The notes: generated by a model from the sequence alone, not told the origin. 64,000 bases of DNA from Rhinopithecus roxellana (GCF_007565055.1 NC_044557.1:143232993-143296992); one strand, 5' to 3'; shown: positions 47,073 to 58,815, numbered from the stretch's first letter. Program-made: numbers and translations.

Positions 47073-47449
47073 ACACCACCTTCTAGGTGGAGGTTACTCT
47101 GTCCCTTGTCACCGCTACCTTTCCAAGGACATCTTCATTATTCTTTCCTTGGTGCTCCGACACCTTTTTGCACAGGCCTTTACTGTAAAGTTTTCACTTT
47201 GTATTACAGTTGGTTCTTCGTATGGCTGTCTCTTTCAGCTAGAAATTAATTTCCTGGATGCTGAGTTCATATCATCTCCATGTCTTCTTCATCTGTCAGT
47301 GTCCTGGCACCCACACATTAGTAATTTGGAGAGAGTTTAATAAAGGGACTATTTACAAAGATGTGAGCTGTGATTAGGAAAATGAAAGCAATCATAGAGT
47401 GTTCTCCCTTCCCTTCTCTCACCTGCCCCTCAGCCCCACTGACCCTCAC
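47073..47449. other. Spacer between inverted and direct parts of copy 2
   Basis: Sequence absent from copy 1. gagagtttaataaagggact near 47330 recalls an LTR-type repeat I cannot name. Confidence 0.4.
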
Positions 47450-47619
47450 CTATTTACCAACCCCAAGACCTAGGCAGTTACTGGAACCCTTCCACAATCA
47501 CAAAAAGCAGGGTGGATGGGGCTCTGCTAACCAACAGGAGATGAGCCCTGATGTTCTGCAGTGAGCAGGTCTATGCAAATCTATTCCTACAGTCCAAGGA
47601 AGCTAAGAGGCCAAAAAGG

Positions 47620-47656
<37 letters not shown>

Positions 47657-47673
47657 TGACAAATCATTCTTAG
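47450..47673 (+). repeat. Duplicated block, copy 2 part B (direct), with A34
   Basis: Matches 44625-44818 in the same orientation (ctatttaccaaccccaa, ctgcagtgagcaggtctatg). An A run of 34 bases at 47620-47653 replaces the short aaagaaaaa of copy 1, and gctgacaaatc follows in both. Confidence 0.9.
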
Positions 47674-49264
47674 ATAGTAATATTTACTAGGAACTTACAG
47701 ACAGAAGCCATGTTTGTGTGTCAGGTGGCAGTGAGACAAGACGGTGGATTCCTGTGCTATCAACCCTCAGACCCAGGGCTTATATACCATAGGGAAAGGG
47801 TGATTCAGAAGGGATGCATGGGACGATTGAAGTACAGTAACATCAAGGTTGTCTCATCTAAGGGCAGGATTTACAGTGAGTACCTGCTCTTACACAAGGA
47901 ACAGATAAACTGGAAATCTCAGAAGATTCCCAGAACTGGGGTTAACCAAAAGTCAACATGGTGGATTAACATCCAAGATGGAGTTACTTTGGCCCTGACA
48001 CCTGTCTACAGGGTGCAGCCAGGCCATAAGATCCCCAGTGAGGAGCTCCTGTCTGCTGGCCCGTCCTGACTGGAAACCAGAAGGCAAGGGAGTCATCAGT
48101 GGCATCATCCCCCTTGGGTGCACAGCAGGGAGAGGCAGAAATGGGACAGACGGAGAATGTGCCCACATCTTTGCATCCCAGCATGCAGCAGAATGTCAAC
48201 CACATCATTGGTGTACAGAAATATTTTTAATTGAATTGCTGAATCTTAGCTATTGCTCATTGATATCCCTTAGAAATAAAGCTTTATTTTTTTTCATTGC
48301 TACATATTTAGCACAGTTCAAGCCAGAGAAATACCAGACATATTATCAAAGTTTCCAGCTTTGCACTGTCGTGATGAACTCAGATTTCTATACCAAAACA
48401 TAAAGCTAACTGCTCTATTTAGGAATGTCACAGCCAAAATATAGACTACTGTATGATTATGAAGTTATAATTCTTTCCTACTTCATTCAGTTAAAGATCT
48501 TGTGTACACCTCAATATGAGAAAAATGTATTTTTGTTCTACTTTTCTTACTCAAATGCGAAGGCTCTTCAGCCTGTTTAATAATTAAAACAACATGAGAC
48601 TTAAGAGTTAATGGCAAATATTGCAGCTAATGATAAATGTGGACGTGTGTGTTAGTTATGCCATCTCTGAAGAAACTGGCGAGTTGGCTTCCTGATTATG
48701 AACAGTGACAGCCAAAGTTCCAAAACAGACACTGCCTCTCCTCCAGGTTTCCATAGCTCTCTTTCCCCAGCAGTCAGATTCACTGCCTTTATTAATATCT
48801 CAGCAAGGTGATGAGTGTAACACAAAATCCTTGCTTCAAAGGCCACTCAGTATTCAATTTTCGAATGGATTCTTTTAATGACACACCCTGAAAAGTCTGC
48901 ATCATACACTCAAACTCCTTCCACATCTATGATTAATAAGCTGAGATTGTGGCTCCAATACTAACTCCCAGTGGTGACTAATTTGCTGAAGATTTATGGC
49001 TTTTGCTGTTAATCACACAGGGCAGCCGGCCTAGAAGAGGCATGGTTTGTGTGGGGGGTCCAGGTGTATTCATTGGTACTCCCTGCTTCTTTTCTCAAAA
49101 GTGTGCTGATTTGGTCAGTAAAATATATGGTAACTCTACGTAAGGCCCAGCCTCGGTCTCATCTTCAGGACTTTTGGAATATGGAGATGACAATACTTCT
49201 GCAGCAGTACCATCACTAACATCAGAGTTACAATATCCATGCTATCATTTGCCAATTCATTGCC
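47674..49264. other. No gene recognised
   Basis: 47700-48100 contains phrases (caagatggagttactttggc) that may belong to an interspersed repeat. Overlapping frames at 47710-48403 in different frames have no recognisable protein. Confidence 0.4.
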
Positions 49265-50080
49265 ATATTTTGTTAGTTTCCTGTGGATTCCGTAACAGAT
49301 GATCACAAACTTGCTGGCTGAACACAGCCGACATTTAATAATATTTGCTCACAGTTCTGAAAGCCAGAAGCCTAAAATCAAGGCATGGCCTTCCCGTAGA
49401 GGCTCTGGGGGAGAATCTATGCACCCCTCTTCTGGTGGCCACTGGGGTTCCTTGGCTTGCTGGAGCCTCATCTTAATCTCCATGTTCTAGGTCATGTTGC
49501 CACCGCCTCTTCGGTCTGTGTAACTTCCCTTTGCCTCAGCCTTATCAGGATATTTGTCAATGTATTTAGATCCCACCTAGACGCTATAGCAGGGGTCCCC
49601 AACTCCTGGGCTGAGGACTCGTACTGGTCCATGGCCTGTTAGGAACCAGGTCGCACAGCAGGAGGTGAGAGCAGCAGACGAGCGAGCATGACCGCCTAAG
49701 CTCCACCGCCTGTCAGATCAGCAGCGACATTAGATTCTCCTAGGAGTGTGAAACCTATTGTGAACTGTCCATGCGAGGGATCGAGGTTATGTGTTCTTTA
49801 TGAGACTCTAATGCCTGATCTGAGGTGGAACAGTTTCATCCCAAACCATCCCTTCATCTCCCTCCCCTGTCCAAGGAAAACTGTCTTCCAGGAAACCAGT
49901 CTCTGTCCCAAAAAGGTTGGAGACCACTGCCCTACAGGATGATCTCCTCATCTCAGGATCCTTAGCTCAATCACACCAGCAAAGAGTATTTTTTTAAAAA
50001 TATGATCACATTCATAGGTTCCAGGAATTAGGACACGGACGTACCTTTTTGGAGGCCACCCTTCCACCCACTACCCACAT
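49265..50080 (-). mobile_element. MLT1-like LTR, antisense, split by a hAT element
   Basis: Left part tagtttcctgtggattccgt, gctcacagttctgaaagcca, ggttccttggcttgctggag; right part tgatcacattcataggttcc. Together these read as the reverse complement of an MLT1-type MaLR LTR. Highly diverged. Confidence 0.6.
49590..49929 (+). mobile_element. MER1-type hAT (Charlie) non-autonomous transposon
   Basis: Starts caggggtccccaactcctgg and ends aaaggttggagaccactg, near-perfect terminal inverted repeats of a MER1-like element. Interior: gttaggaaccaggtcgcaca and gatctgaggtggaacagttt. Flanking 8-mers cgctatag and ccctacag agree at 6 of 8, as expected of an aged hAT target duplication. Confidence 0.85.
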
Positions 50081-50253
50081 TAAAGACAAGCTTATGTTTC
50101 CGAGCCATATTTTCGAATGTATAAAATTTCTGTTTTACATTTTCAAAGATCCTGTGACTCACTTATACTTGACATAATTATACCTCAGATGTTCCCAGTA
50201 CAAATTACAAACCAGTTCAGGACAGCCTCTCTGGCCCCTCTCTCAGGACTCTG

Positions 50254-50606
50254 CTTATTTTATTATTTTATTTTATTTTAGTTTAGTTTAGTTTAGTTTA
50301 GTTTAGTTTAGTTTAGTTTTTAATTGAGACAAAGTCTTGCTCTGTTGCCCAGGCTGGAGGGCAGTGGTGCAATCTCAGCTCAGTGCAGCCTGACATCCCA
50401 AGCGCAAGAGATTCTCCCACCTCAGCCTCCAGAGTAGCTGGGACCACATGTACACACCACTGCACCTGGCTAATTTTTGTATTTCTTTGTAGAGACAGAG
50501 TTTCGCTGTGTTGTCCAGGCTGGTCTCAAACTCCTGGCCTCAAGCAATCCGCCTACCTCGGGCTTTTGTGCTGGGATTATAAGTGTGAGCCACTGTGCCC
50601 AGTCTG
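50254..50606 (-). mobile_element. Alu with pentanucleotide tail
   Basis: The poly(T) side is expanded to (TTTTA)n, then seven GTTTA units (50281-50315). The Alu body is ttgagacaaagtcttgctct to gccactgtgcccagtc. Confidence 0.95.
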
Positions 50607-50751
50607 AGAATGCTGCTTTCTATAATCCTCTTCACAGTAGATTCTCTTCTTCTCATAAGTCCAATCCATGTAGAGAGTCCATCCATGGGACTAGGAAGAG
50701 GAAATGGAGTCATCTGCCTTGGACACAGAATTTAAGGGTATGCCAAAAATT

Positions 50752-50975
50752 TTAGTGTGTATGTGTGTCTATATGTATCTGTGTGTATATATATATATAC
50801 ACACTAATAGGTATATATAGGTGTGTGTGTGTATATATATATACCTGAGTGTGTGTGTATGTGTGTGTGTACATAGCTGATGGGTATATATAGGTTTACA
50901 TATAGCTTATAGGGGTGTGTGTGTGTGTATATAGTTGATAGTTATAGATGTGTGTACACACACACATGCATATAC
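50752..50975. repeat. Compound TG/TA microsatellite
   Basis: Alternating TG and TA runs with several short self-complementary TATATATA and ACACAC/GTGTGT segments over about 220 bases. Confidence 0.9.
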
Positions 50976-51729
50976 TTATATAGAGAGAGCCTGTTTCCTT
51001 AAAATATATTTTCTATAAAATTCCAACCTATTCCTACATTGCCCTCCATCAACTTTCAGAGCTCTCAGGAGCCCCTTTTCTACAAATGTGGGAAGGATGC
51101 CCTTACCACGTGGGAGGGTGTGACATGAGTCTTAACTGGCCACGGAGGATGGCACCACCTGCACCTCCCGCAGTGTGTTTTGGGAGAAGCATCTGCCCAA
51201 CAGTGATTGTTCAGAGTGATTTTCAGAACAGGATAGAATGCCATGGCTGGTCTCCTTCCTGAGTCATGACTTCTACACATTTGCTGTTTAGGTCTGAGGT
51301 CAAGCCGTAACAAAACTGTAGATTATGTGGCGACAAGCTGAATTTGTTATGGGATGTTTATATAATTCCACATATAAATGCTTACAAAAGAAAGAGAATT
51401 CCTTGCCTTGTCTTTCCTACTTCAAGCCCATATGTATGAGCTGGTGGCTATTTTCTATTTGTTAATAGCGTATTAATAAATCAAATCCATGTTATTTCAA
51501 TTTTCGACTGGGTTTGTTTACTAGTTTTTAGTCTTAGCACATTCAAAGGATGTTGTTTTAAAATAATTGTAAAACTGTAGCCTTAGAGCTTGTAAGGAAA
51601 AATAATTTATCCTTTTGTCAAGCTCAATAAATATTGTTATAATGTGGTTTACTAAATAAGGCATTGGGTTAAGAACAAATGTACAGATACACTCACAATC
51701 TTTCAGTTTTTACATTAAACTAGAAGGAG
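50976..51729. other. No recognisable feature
   Basis: Unique-looking sequence; the minus-strand frame 51080-51313 has no known domain. Confidence 0.5.
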
Positions 51730-52042
51730 GGCTGGGTGTGGTGGCTCCCGCCTATAATCCTAGAACTTTGGGAGGCTGAGGCAGGAGGATTGCTTAAGGC
51801 CAAGAGCTTGAGACCAGCCTGGGCAACATAGTGAGAACCTATCTCTAAAAAGAAAATTTAAGAAAAATAAAAGCAGGGCATGGTAGTGCATGCCTGTAGT
51901 CTCAGCTACTCAGGAGGCTAGGGCAGGAGGATCACTTGAGCGCGGGAGTTGGACATTACAGTGAGCTATGATTGTGCCACTGTGCTCCAACCTGGTAACA
52001 GAGCAAAAACTCTGTCTCTAAGAAAAAAGAAAAGAAAATCAT
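51730..52042 (+). mobile_element. Old Alu (AluJ-like)
   Basis: Diverged dimer with gcaggaggattgcttaaggc and cagcctgggcaacatagtga (AluJ-type), and an interrupted A-tail with G. Confidence 0.9.
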
Positions 52043-52938
52043 CCATACTTATTGGCTTTTGTTTGCCATGTTTGCAGATAATTTAACTTTTAAATTATGT
52101 TTTGGAGAGGCTAGCTTTAAGAGTCTCATTATTTGAGCATACACAGTTGTGTAACAAAGGAAGTAACCTGGGAGTCTGTTGGAAAACTGGAGAACAGTCC
52201 AGTTTGAAACAGAAGAGAAAGAAAAGAGAAAAAAAAAAGAAAAAAGATAGAGACTAAGCCTGGAAAATATTAATTGAGAACACATCCATTCTAATGATAG
52301 CTATAAAAGAAAAGGATTGTTTCTTATTTGTGGTTTGAGCCGTGTATGACTTTGTAGTCATGTTATATGTTAGAAGAGGAAGCGGGTGGTGAAAGGAAGA
52401 GTTAGAAAGCAGAGCAAAAGAGATTTAAAAGATGAAGAAAAGAGAATAATATTAGGATGACTTCCTTTGCATTGTTTCTTCTTGAGGGCAGTTGTTACCT
52501 TGCACTCAATTCCCACTTGAAAACTAAAAGAAAACCATCCAGATGGGGCAGGTCAAAGAAGGAAAATGCTTGACAGTCATAACCCCATGTAATAACATTG
52601 AATTGTTTCCCAAGTTTTACCTCAGGTTACTCTGCTACCATAGACCCAGGGACTACGCCACTCTTTTAAACTCTTGTTACAGATTATGTGACAGAAAATG
52701 ATCAGAAAAAGCTATATTTAAGCACATCTGCTGCTGTGTGCGTTTCATATTCAAACCAGCTCCACTGTTGTCCATCAGCCCAGTTAGTCAAGTGCCAGAG
52801 GTGACACTGTCATTCCTTAAGTTGCTTAATCAACATGCGACAGGTGTGACACATCTTCCTACTGCTGCACGCTGCTACCAGACTGATTGATGGGCAATCC
52901 ACAGCCACACCCTTTGGCTCAATTACACTGATGCTGTC
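52043..52938. other. No recognisable feature
   Basis: AT- and purine-rich in part (52207-52250 is almost pure A/G). No gene seen. Confidence 0.5.
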
Positions 52939-53507
52939 TTTGCTTTTTCTTTTTTTTTTCAATTATACTTTACGTTCTAGGGTACATGTGCACAACGTGC
53001 AGGTTTGTCACATATGTATACATGTGCCAATTTGGTGTGCTGCACCCAATAACTCGTCATTTACACTAGGTGTTCCTCCTATTGCTATCCCTCCCCCTCC
53101 CCCAACCCCATGACAGGCCCCAGTGTGTGATGTTCCCCTTCCTGTATCCAAGTGTTCTCATTGTTCAATTCCCACCTATGAGTAAGAACATGCGGTGTTT
53201 GGTTTTCTGTCCTTGCAATAGTTTGCTCAGAATGATGGTTTCCAGCTTCATCCATATCCCTACAAAGAATATGAACTCATCCTTTTTTATGGCTGCATAG
53301 TATTCCATGGTGTATATGTGCCACATTTTCTTAATCCAGTCAATCACTGATGGACATTTGGGTTGGTTCTCAAAGATCTAGAACTAGAAATACCATTTGA
53401 CCCAGCAATCCCATTACTGGGTATATACCCAAAGGATTATAAATCACGCTACTATAAAGACACATGCATGTATATGTTTATTGCGGCACTGTTTGCTTTC
53501 TCTTTTT
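52939..53507 (-). mobile_element. L1 (L1PA group) with 5' inversion and target duplication
   Basis: 52956-53370 is the antisense 3' UTR and ORF2 end (gggtacatgtgcacaacgtg, catggtgtatatgtgccaca). From about 53371 to 53491 the sequence switches to sense L1 (agatctagaactagaaatac, gggtatatacccaaaggatt), the piece that lies just upstream in the element. Target duplication tttgctttttcttttt (52939-52954) and tttgctttctcttttt (53492-53507) brackets both parts. Confidence 0.92.
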
Positions 53508-54248
53508 ATTGTGTTTGAGCTTGCACTTGGGACAGCTCCTAAATCTCTAACCTCTTTTAAGAAAAAGCTGAAACATTGTTTGGAGTTAACATTCTCCCAA
53601 CAAAGAGAAGACTGGCACTTTTAAGCTACTTTGAAAGTCATAAATACTTAACATTTTTTTAAAAAGTGAAGTCAAACCAACCAACCAGCCAACCAAGAAC
53701 ACATTCTGGGTCACTCTTGCACTGCTTCTTTAAATAGTGACACAGGGGATCCTAGTTGTGTTTGAATTCCAAAGGTAACACGTCCAGAGAAAGACACATA
53801 CTGTCCTGTACTTTAGCTGGAGCAGAATGCACTGATGCAATCCTTTCATCGGGGTAGATGATGGTTCATTAAATATAGTGATGTTAAATAGACCCATCAG
53901 ACTGAAGATGCAACTGGACTCCTGATTGTATATCAATGCCTCCAGCCTCAGCAATAGCCATCTCTTGGTCCATTAGCAAAGGTGAAACCAGGAATATATC
54001 CTCTAGCAGCATGTCAGTGAGCAAAAGATGATTTGGTTTCTTAGCCTCGGTGGGTGTATTGGATATACGGAAGTCATAGGAGATACCAGGTTTTTAAAAA
54101 TCTAATTTTTCTCAGTACATATTCTTTATCAAAATTGTAAATTTCCACATTAATCTTTCAGTTTCTCTTGCAGAAGTAGAGAATGAAAACAGAAACTGAT
54201 TTAAAGCACCTTGTATAATTATCACACTGTAACACTGTAATTAGAATA
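53508..54248. other. No recognisable feature
   Basis: Unique-looking sequence with a short (CCAA)n run near 53680. No gene recognised. Confidence 0.5.
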
Positions 54249-54428
54249 GCGGCTCTCAAAATGCAATCTCTGTACTCACAGCATCAGCACCACCTGGGAA
54301 CTTGTCAGAAATGCAAATTATCGGGCTTCCCTAGAACCACTAAGAAGCTCTGGCAAGGCCCAGCAATCTGTGTTTTAACAAGCCCTCCAGGCAATGCTGA
54401 TACAAGGCCAAGTTTAAGAAAAACACTG
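54249..54428 (+). mobile_element. MER5A-like hAT fossil
   Basis: cggctctcaaaatgcaatct, cagcaccacctgggaacttg, cagcaatctgtgttttaaca, then aagtttaagaaaaacactg: the complete order of a MER5A element, with decayed ends. Confidence 0.85.
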
Positions 54429-55597
54429 TCATTATTTATGACTGATTACAGTAACATCATTATAAATTAAGCAAACGAAAACCACCAAATTTTACATTTT
54501 TTTTTTTGGTCTGTTCTCAGATCTGCTATTCAGCAAGATAGCTAATTTTGAAATTGCTATGTCCACAGGTATTTAAAACAGAAATCTTAAATTAATTCCA
54601 CCGAAAACAGGACTCAGAAAGGATAAATTCTCTGCTGTCTGCCACTCAATTTCTGAAGAAATGTTTGATTCTGGAAAAAAAAGACATTGTGTCTATGTTG
54701 TTGACATTGTAAATTATTCTAAAGGATGGATGTGATGTGGCTTCAGACTCTCAGGGGCATTTGATTAGACTGGGAAGGTTAAATTCCCACAGCAATTAGT
54801 GAGTGCTCTGACCAAAAAGAGGGATGTGAAACAAAACTAAACACAAAGAAATAAACAACAACTTTATGTTTGGATATAAACGGGTAGAAATATTTGGAAG
54901 ATTGATGGAAAGAATAAACAATATACAATATCATTAACATGACCCACCCCTTCCCACCCAAGGCACTTCCATTTTAAATTAGAGCTATGTTTTTTTTTCT
55001 ATTGTAAACCCTTGAAATCATCTCCAATACACAAAGTAGAAAATAAGGCGAAGCAAGGGAAGAGTCTTCAGATGAATCTCTTAAAACCTAAAAGCATGAC
55101 TAAGTAAATGCTCCTTGGAAAGTTATCAAGGGTTCACATTTTTCTAAAAATTAAGTCTACAAAAAGGAAAACCAAAGAGCATTAAGCCTTATATAATTCA
55201 AATATTTACTTCTGCTAAAAAAAAAGAAACCACTAAACTGGGCTTTTAATAAGTACTGGAAATAAACTTCACTAAGACATGTGATCAGCACATTAAATTA
55301 GTTTTAAGACTGTCAACTCTCAACTACCTATCTGGGGTTGCTACGTTTCTTTCTTTACAGATAACATGGGGACCACAAAGGACTTTGGAGCTACCAGGAC
55401 TTCTGATGCATTTTCTGCGTTTCTTCTCCCTCAGGGTCTGACATGAGCACAGTCTTACTTCCAGCTTTTATGCTGCTTTTCAAGAAGTTTTTCCTCTTCA
55501 GTCCAGTATTTGTACAACTGCCTTTTCTTCTTTAGAAGAAAGTTGAATGTATAATTTTTCAAGAGTTATTAATGGTTTCCCATAAATAGTCACATGA
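54429..55597. other. No recognisable feature
   Basis: AT-rich, unique-looking. No frame, RNA or repeat that I can support. Confidence 0.5.
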
Positions 55598-55690
55598 GGA
55601 GGAAGGAGGAAAGGAAAAGGAAAGAAGAAGTAGAAGTAGGAGGAGGAGAAGAAGAAGGGGAGGAGGAGGAAGGAAGAAAGACTTGGCTAA
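55598..55690. repeat. GA-rich purine tract
   Basis: About 90 bases almost entirely A/G (GGA, GAA units). The minus-strand serine-rich frame across it is low-complexity, not a gene. Confidence 0.9.
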
Positions 55691-55896
55691 AATGAGAAGT
55701 AGGCAAGTAACTATGGTCCCCACACACAAATCTGTAGCATAAATGAGTCATCTGACTTTGAGAAGCCTCAAAGGGAATATGCTCAGAGAATACAGGAAAG
55801 CTTCTCTGAGTGATTTCCTGGATGTTTCTCAATGACACACTAAAGATACATTGTGTACCTTGTAATGAGAGTTGTACTTCAAATATATTTTATACA

Positions 55897-55955
55897 ATGA
55901 CCCACTGGAGTGGAATATGCTGCCATATTCCACTCAGGGGACACCAGGGGGTCAT
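55897..55955. repeat. Two-tier inverted repeat (hairpin)
   Basis: Inner perfect 12-bp stem gagtggaatatg / catattccactc (55908-55919, 55924-55935) with a 4-base loop. Outer arms atgacccactg (55897-55907) and cagggggtcat (55945-55955) pair at 10 of 11, with a 9-base bulge on the right side. Confidence 0.85.
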
Positions 55956-56170
55956 GGACTCTAACAGCACAGTGTAGCTCAAATTCTCATTGTGAAGGAA
56001 TCTAACAGGCCCAGTAACAAGCACTTTTCCAAGCATTCCTTTCCTCAGAAAAACCCTTTTATGTTCTGACCCATTTCAACAGGCAACAGACAACAAAGGG
56101 AAAACCAAGGCCTTTATTCCCACAAGTAACTTCCTTCCTTTATTAGGTCAAGGCAAAAAGAGAAATGACA

Positions 56171-56571
56171 ATAGTTTGGTTATTTGTCTCCTTCAAGTCT
56201 CATGTAGAAATGTGATCCTGAATGATGGAGATGGGTCCTGGTGGGAGGTATGTGGGCATGGAGGAGGATCCCTCATGAATGGCTTGGTGTCATCCCATTG
56301 GTAATTAGTGAGTTCTTGCTCTATTAGTTCATGCGAGGGCGGGTTGTTTAAAGTAGCAAGACACCCCTACTTTTCCTCCCTTTCTCACCATGTGATGTCT
56401 GCTCTCCTCGCCTTCTGCCAGGAGTGGAAGCTTCCTGAGGCCTCACCAGAAGCAGATGCTGGTGCTATGCTTCTTGTACAGCCTGCAAGACCATGAGCCA
56501 AATAAACTTCTTATTTTTATAAATTAACCAACCTTAGGTATTTTTATAGCAACAAAAAATGGACTAAGACA
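56171..56571 (+). mobile_element. Solitary MaLR LTR (MST/MLT1-like)
   Basis: Blocks in order: tgatcctgaatgatggagat, ggatccctcatgaatggctt, cttcctgaggcctcaccaga, ttgtacagcctgcaagacca, then atggactaagaca. AATAAA at 56501-56506. Better preserved than the copy at 41-411. Confidence 0.88.
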
Positions 56572-58544
56572 GGAAACAAAAATGGCAATTTCTGGACTTG
56601 AATTTCAGATATTTTGAAGCATTTTAATTTCTCTAATGCTCTTGGGAAGAGGGGAAGATGAAAACCAAGTGATGACCCATGTCTACATGTGTCACCAAAG
56701 AGAATATAATGGAGCCATCGCCAACTCCACCTCCCCAGCCCTGCTTAACATCAACCCCAGGAAGGAACCTTGGGTTACATTTAAAAAGATGAGGGTGAGA
56801 CTAGGAAGAGTGGGAGAACAACGAGAAGAGGGCTGTCTCACAAACCCAAGGGAGGAACCCCAGAAGAGAGGCCTATAATGAGGTTCTGTGAGATGACCAC
56901 CCAAATACAATGAATTCGGCAGTTAGGACATGGATGACCTCTTCTATCCAATTTCAACCAACTGGTGAGGGCTAAAATCAGGTTTCCCAAGATTGAGAAC
57001 TAAGTGAGAGATGAAATAGTTCTTCCAAGAAGCTTGTCAGTGACAGAGGAGAAGAAAAGGGAAGTAACCTGGTGGAGAGTGTGACATTAGAGAAGGTTTT
57101 TATACAATAGTAATATTTGTGCATGATTACAGGAAGGAAGAAAGGAATAAAGAGAAGAGAGAAATACGGTAGAAAAATTAACGAAATAAACCCCCAGAGA
57201 AGTTGGAAAAGAAGGAAGATCATTAGCAAAGTTGAAAAAAAATCGATTTTTGAAGAAAGTAGATTCCTTCTCTCTCAGATAGGAGGGAGAAAACGATGAA
57301 TGAATATATGGTAACTCTGAAAGTGGACAACAGGGAAATGGAGGCATTAAGATACTTCATAGATTTTTCTTCTGAATAACCTGGGAAGCCAGGCTCTCTG
57401 CCAAAACCAGACATAACTAATGGAGATGTGAATTAGAGTGGACCGATTTTACATGGAGAGTTCAAGAGATGTTATGCAAATTGGTCTCTAAGGACAGAAG
57501 CATAGAAAAGGGAATAATAATTCCTACTTATTTGCAGTCACTTCTCTAATCATTACACTTCCAGGAAAAATAGCACTTTAAAATAAGGAGATAAGGAGTG
57601 ATACTCGGGCAGTGGTAGAAACATTGGCACCACTTTTGTCTGAAAGAGAAAGTGCAGCTGACTGGTACCTGAGATCTGAACATGGAGCATGTCAATTGCT
57701 CTCATAAAGGAGAAAGGTAGCAGCAGCCCAAGGCAAGGTAACTACTACTTTCATTCTTGGGTTCTCAGGCAGAACTGTTGAGAGATGCCTTCATAACCTC
57801 AGGCGTCCCTGACTTGCCTGTTTGGCACAAAAGGGGGAAGCAGAGTGTTACCCCAAATGCTGCATTTATATTGCTTCCTCACTTCTAGTTGCCAGCATCT
57901 GTCAAGGCAAGAGAAAAGCAATGCCAAACAACATTGGGAGCTGAAGGAAATAAAAAAGCATCAGCAGAGCACCAAGTAACATAGACTGCTTTCTGGTGGC
58001 TTCCCAAGTTTAGAAAACAGTAAGTTCTAAGAAACTAGAGTTTTATTAGAAATGGGAAAATATTTAGCTTACACTGACCCAATATGTAACAATTCTTCGT
58101 AAAAGTGTTGGCCAAAAATGGGGGATACTCCAAAACGTTTAAATTAACAAATATCAGTCTGAAACGCTAATTATGTTTCCAACAGAGTGATGCTTTGAAG
58201 ACTGGATACACAAGTGAACTGTGTATACTCTCCAGCTAAGAAGGCAAGCACCTAATAATAAAAATTTAGCCAATTATTCTTTACTAGCAATATATTAACA
58301 CAGGAAAATCATAACCATGAAATTCTGAGTATATGAAAACATTGGTTAAATATAAATCCTGTCAACAGAAGTGCACAGGGCTATAGAAGCAAAACCAGAA
58401 GACATTATCCAGCATTCTCTACAGTCACATTCCCTACATGGGTGAGGGGAGGGAGGGGTAAAATAAAGGAAAAGAAGAAAATATATATAGGGAGATAAAA
58501 AAACAAAAAATTGGTACTCGCATGTAAACAATTGCAAAGACTAG
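56572..58544. other. Repeat-poor, no gene recognised
   Basis: Nearly 2 kb without a repeat I can name. Overlapping frames at 56636-56910 and 56978-57414 sit on purine-rich sequence and show no protein family. Confidence 0.45.
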
Positions 58545-58596
58545 AAATGCCAGCATCTCTAGATGAGAAGAAGCCAGTGCAAGAATTCTGGCACCA

Positions 58597-58815
58597 TGAA
58601 AAATCTGAATGTGGCACCACCACCAAAGGATGGCACTAGCTCCCCAGCAATGGTCTGTAATCAAAATGGAAACTCAGAAATGACAGATAAAGAATTCAGA
58701 GCATGGATGACAAGGAAGTTGAACAAGATCCAAGACAAGGTTGAAAATCAACACAAAGAAACTTCTAAAGCAATCCAGGAAATGAAGGAAGAGATAAACA
58801 TCTCAGAAAAAAATT
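58597..58815 (+). pseudogene. L1 ORF1 N-terminal remnant
   Basis: Opens with ATG at 58597 and translates about 73 residues rich in K, E, Q and N, matching the N-terminal/coiled-coil start of L1 ORF1p (an RNA-binding chaperone of the L1 particle). The reading frame then runs into an antisense Alu, so the apparent 151-residue frame is an L1-Alu fusion. The RNA-recognition and C-terminal domains are not intact. Confidence 0.8.

Noticed and set aside
47710..48403. Two adjoining frames of about 120 residues
   Set aside because: Different frames, no recognisable domain, and parts look like an interspersed repeat.
50281..50315. Telomere-like repeat (GTTTA)
   Set aside because: It is a pentamer attached to an Alu tail, not TTAGGG.
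55897..55955. Bacterial-type terminator hairpin
   Set aside because: No T run follows and the sequence is eukaryotic; kept only as an unexplained inverted repeat.
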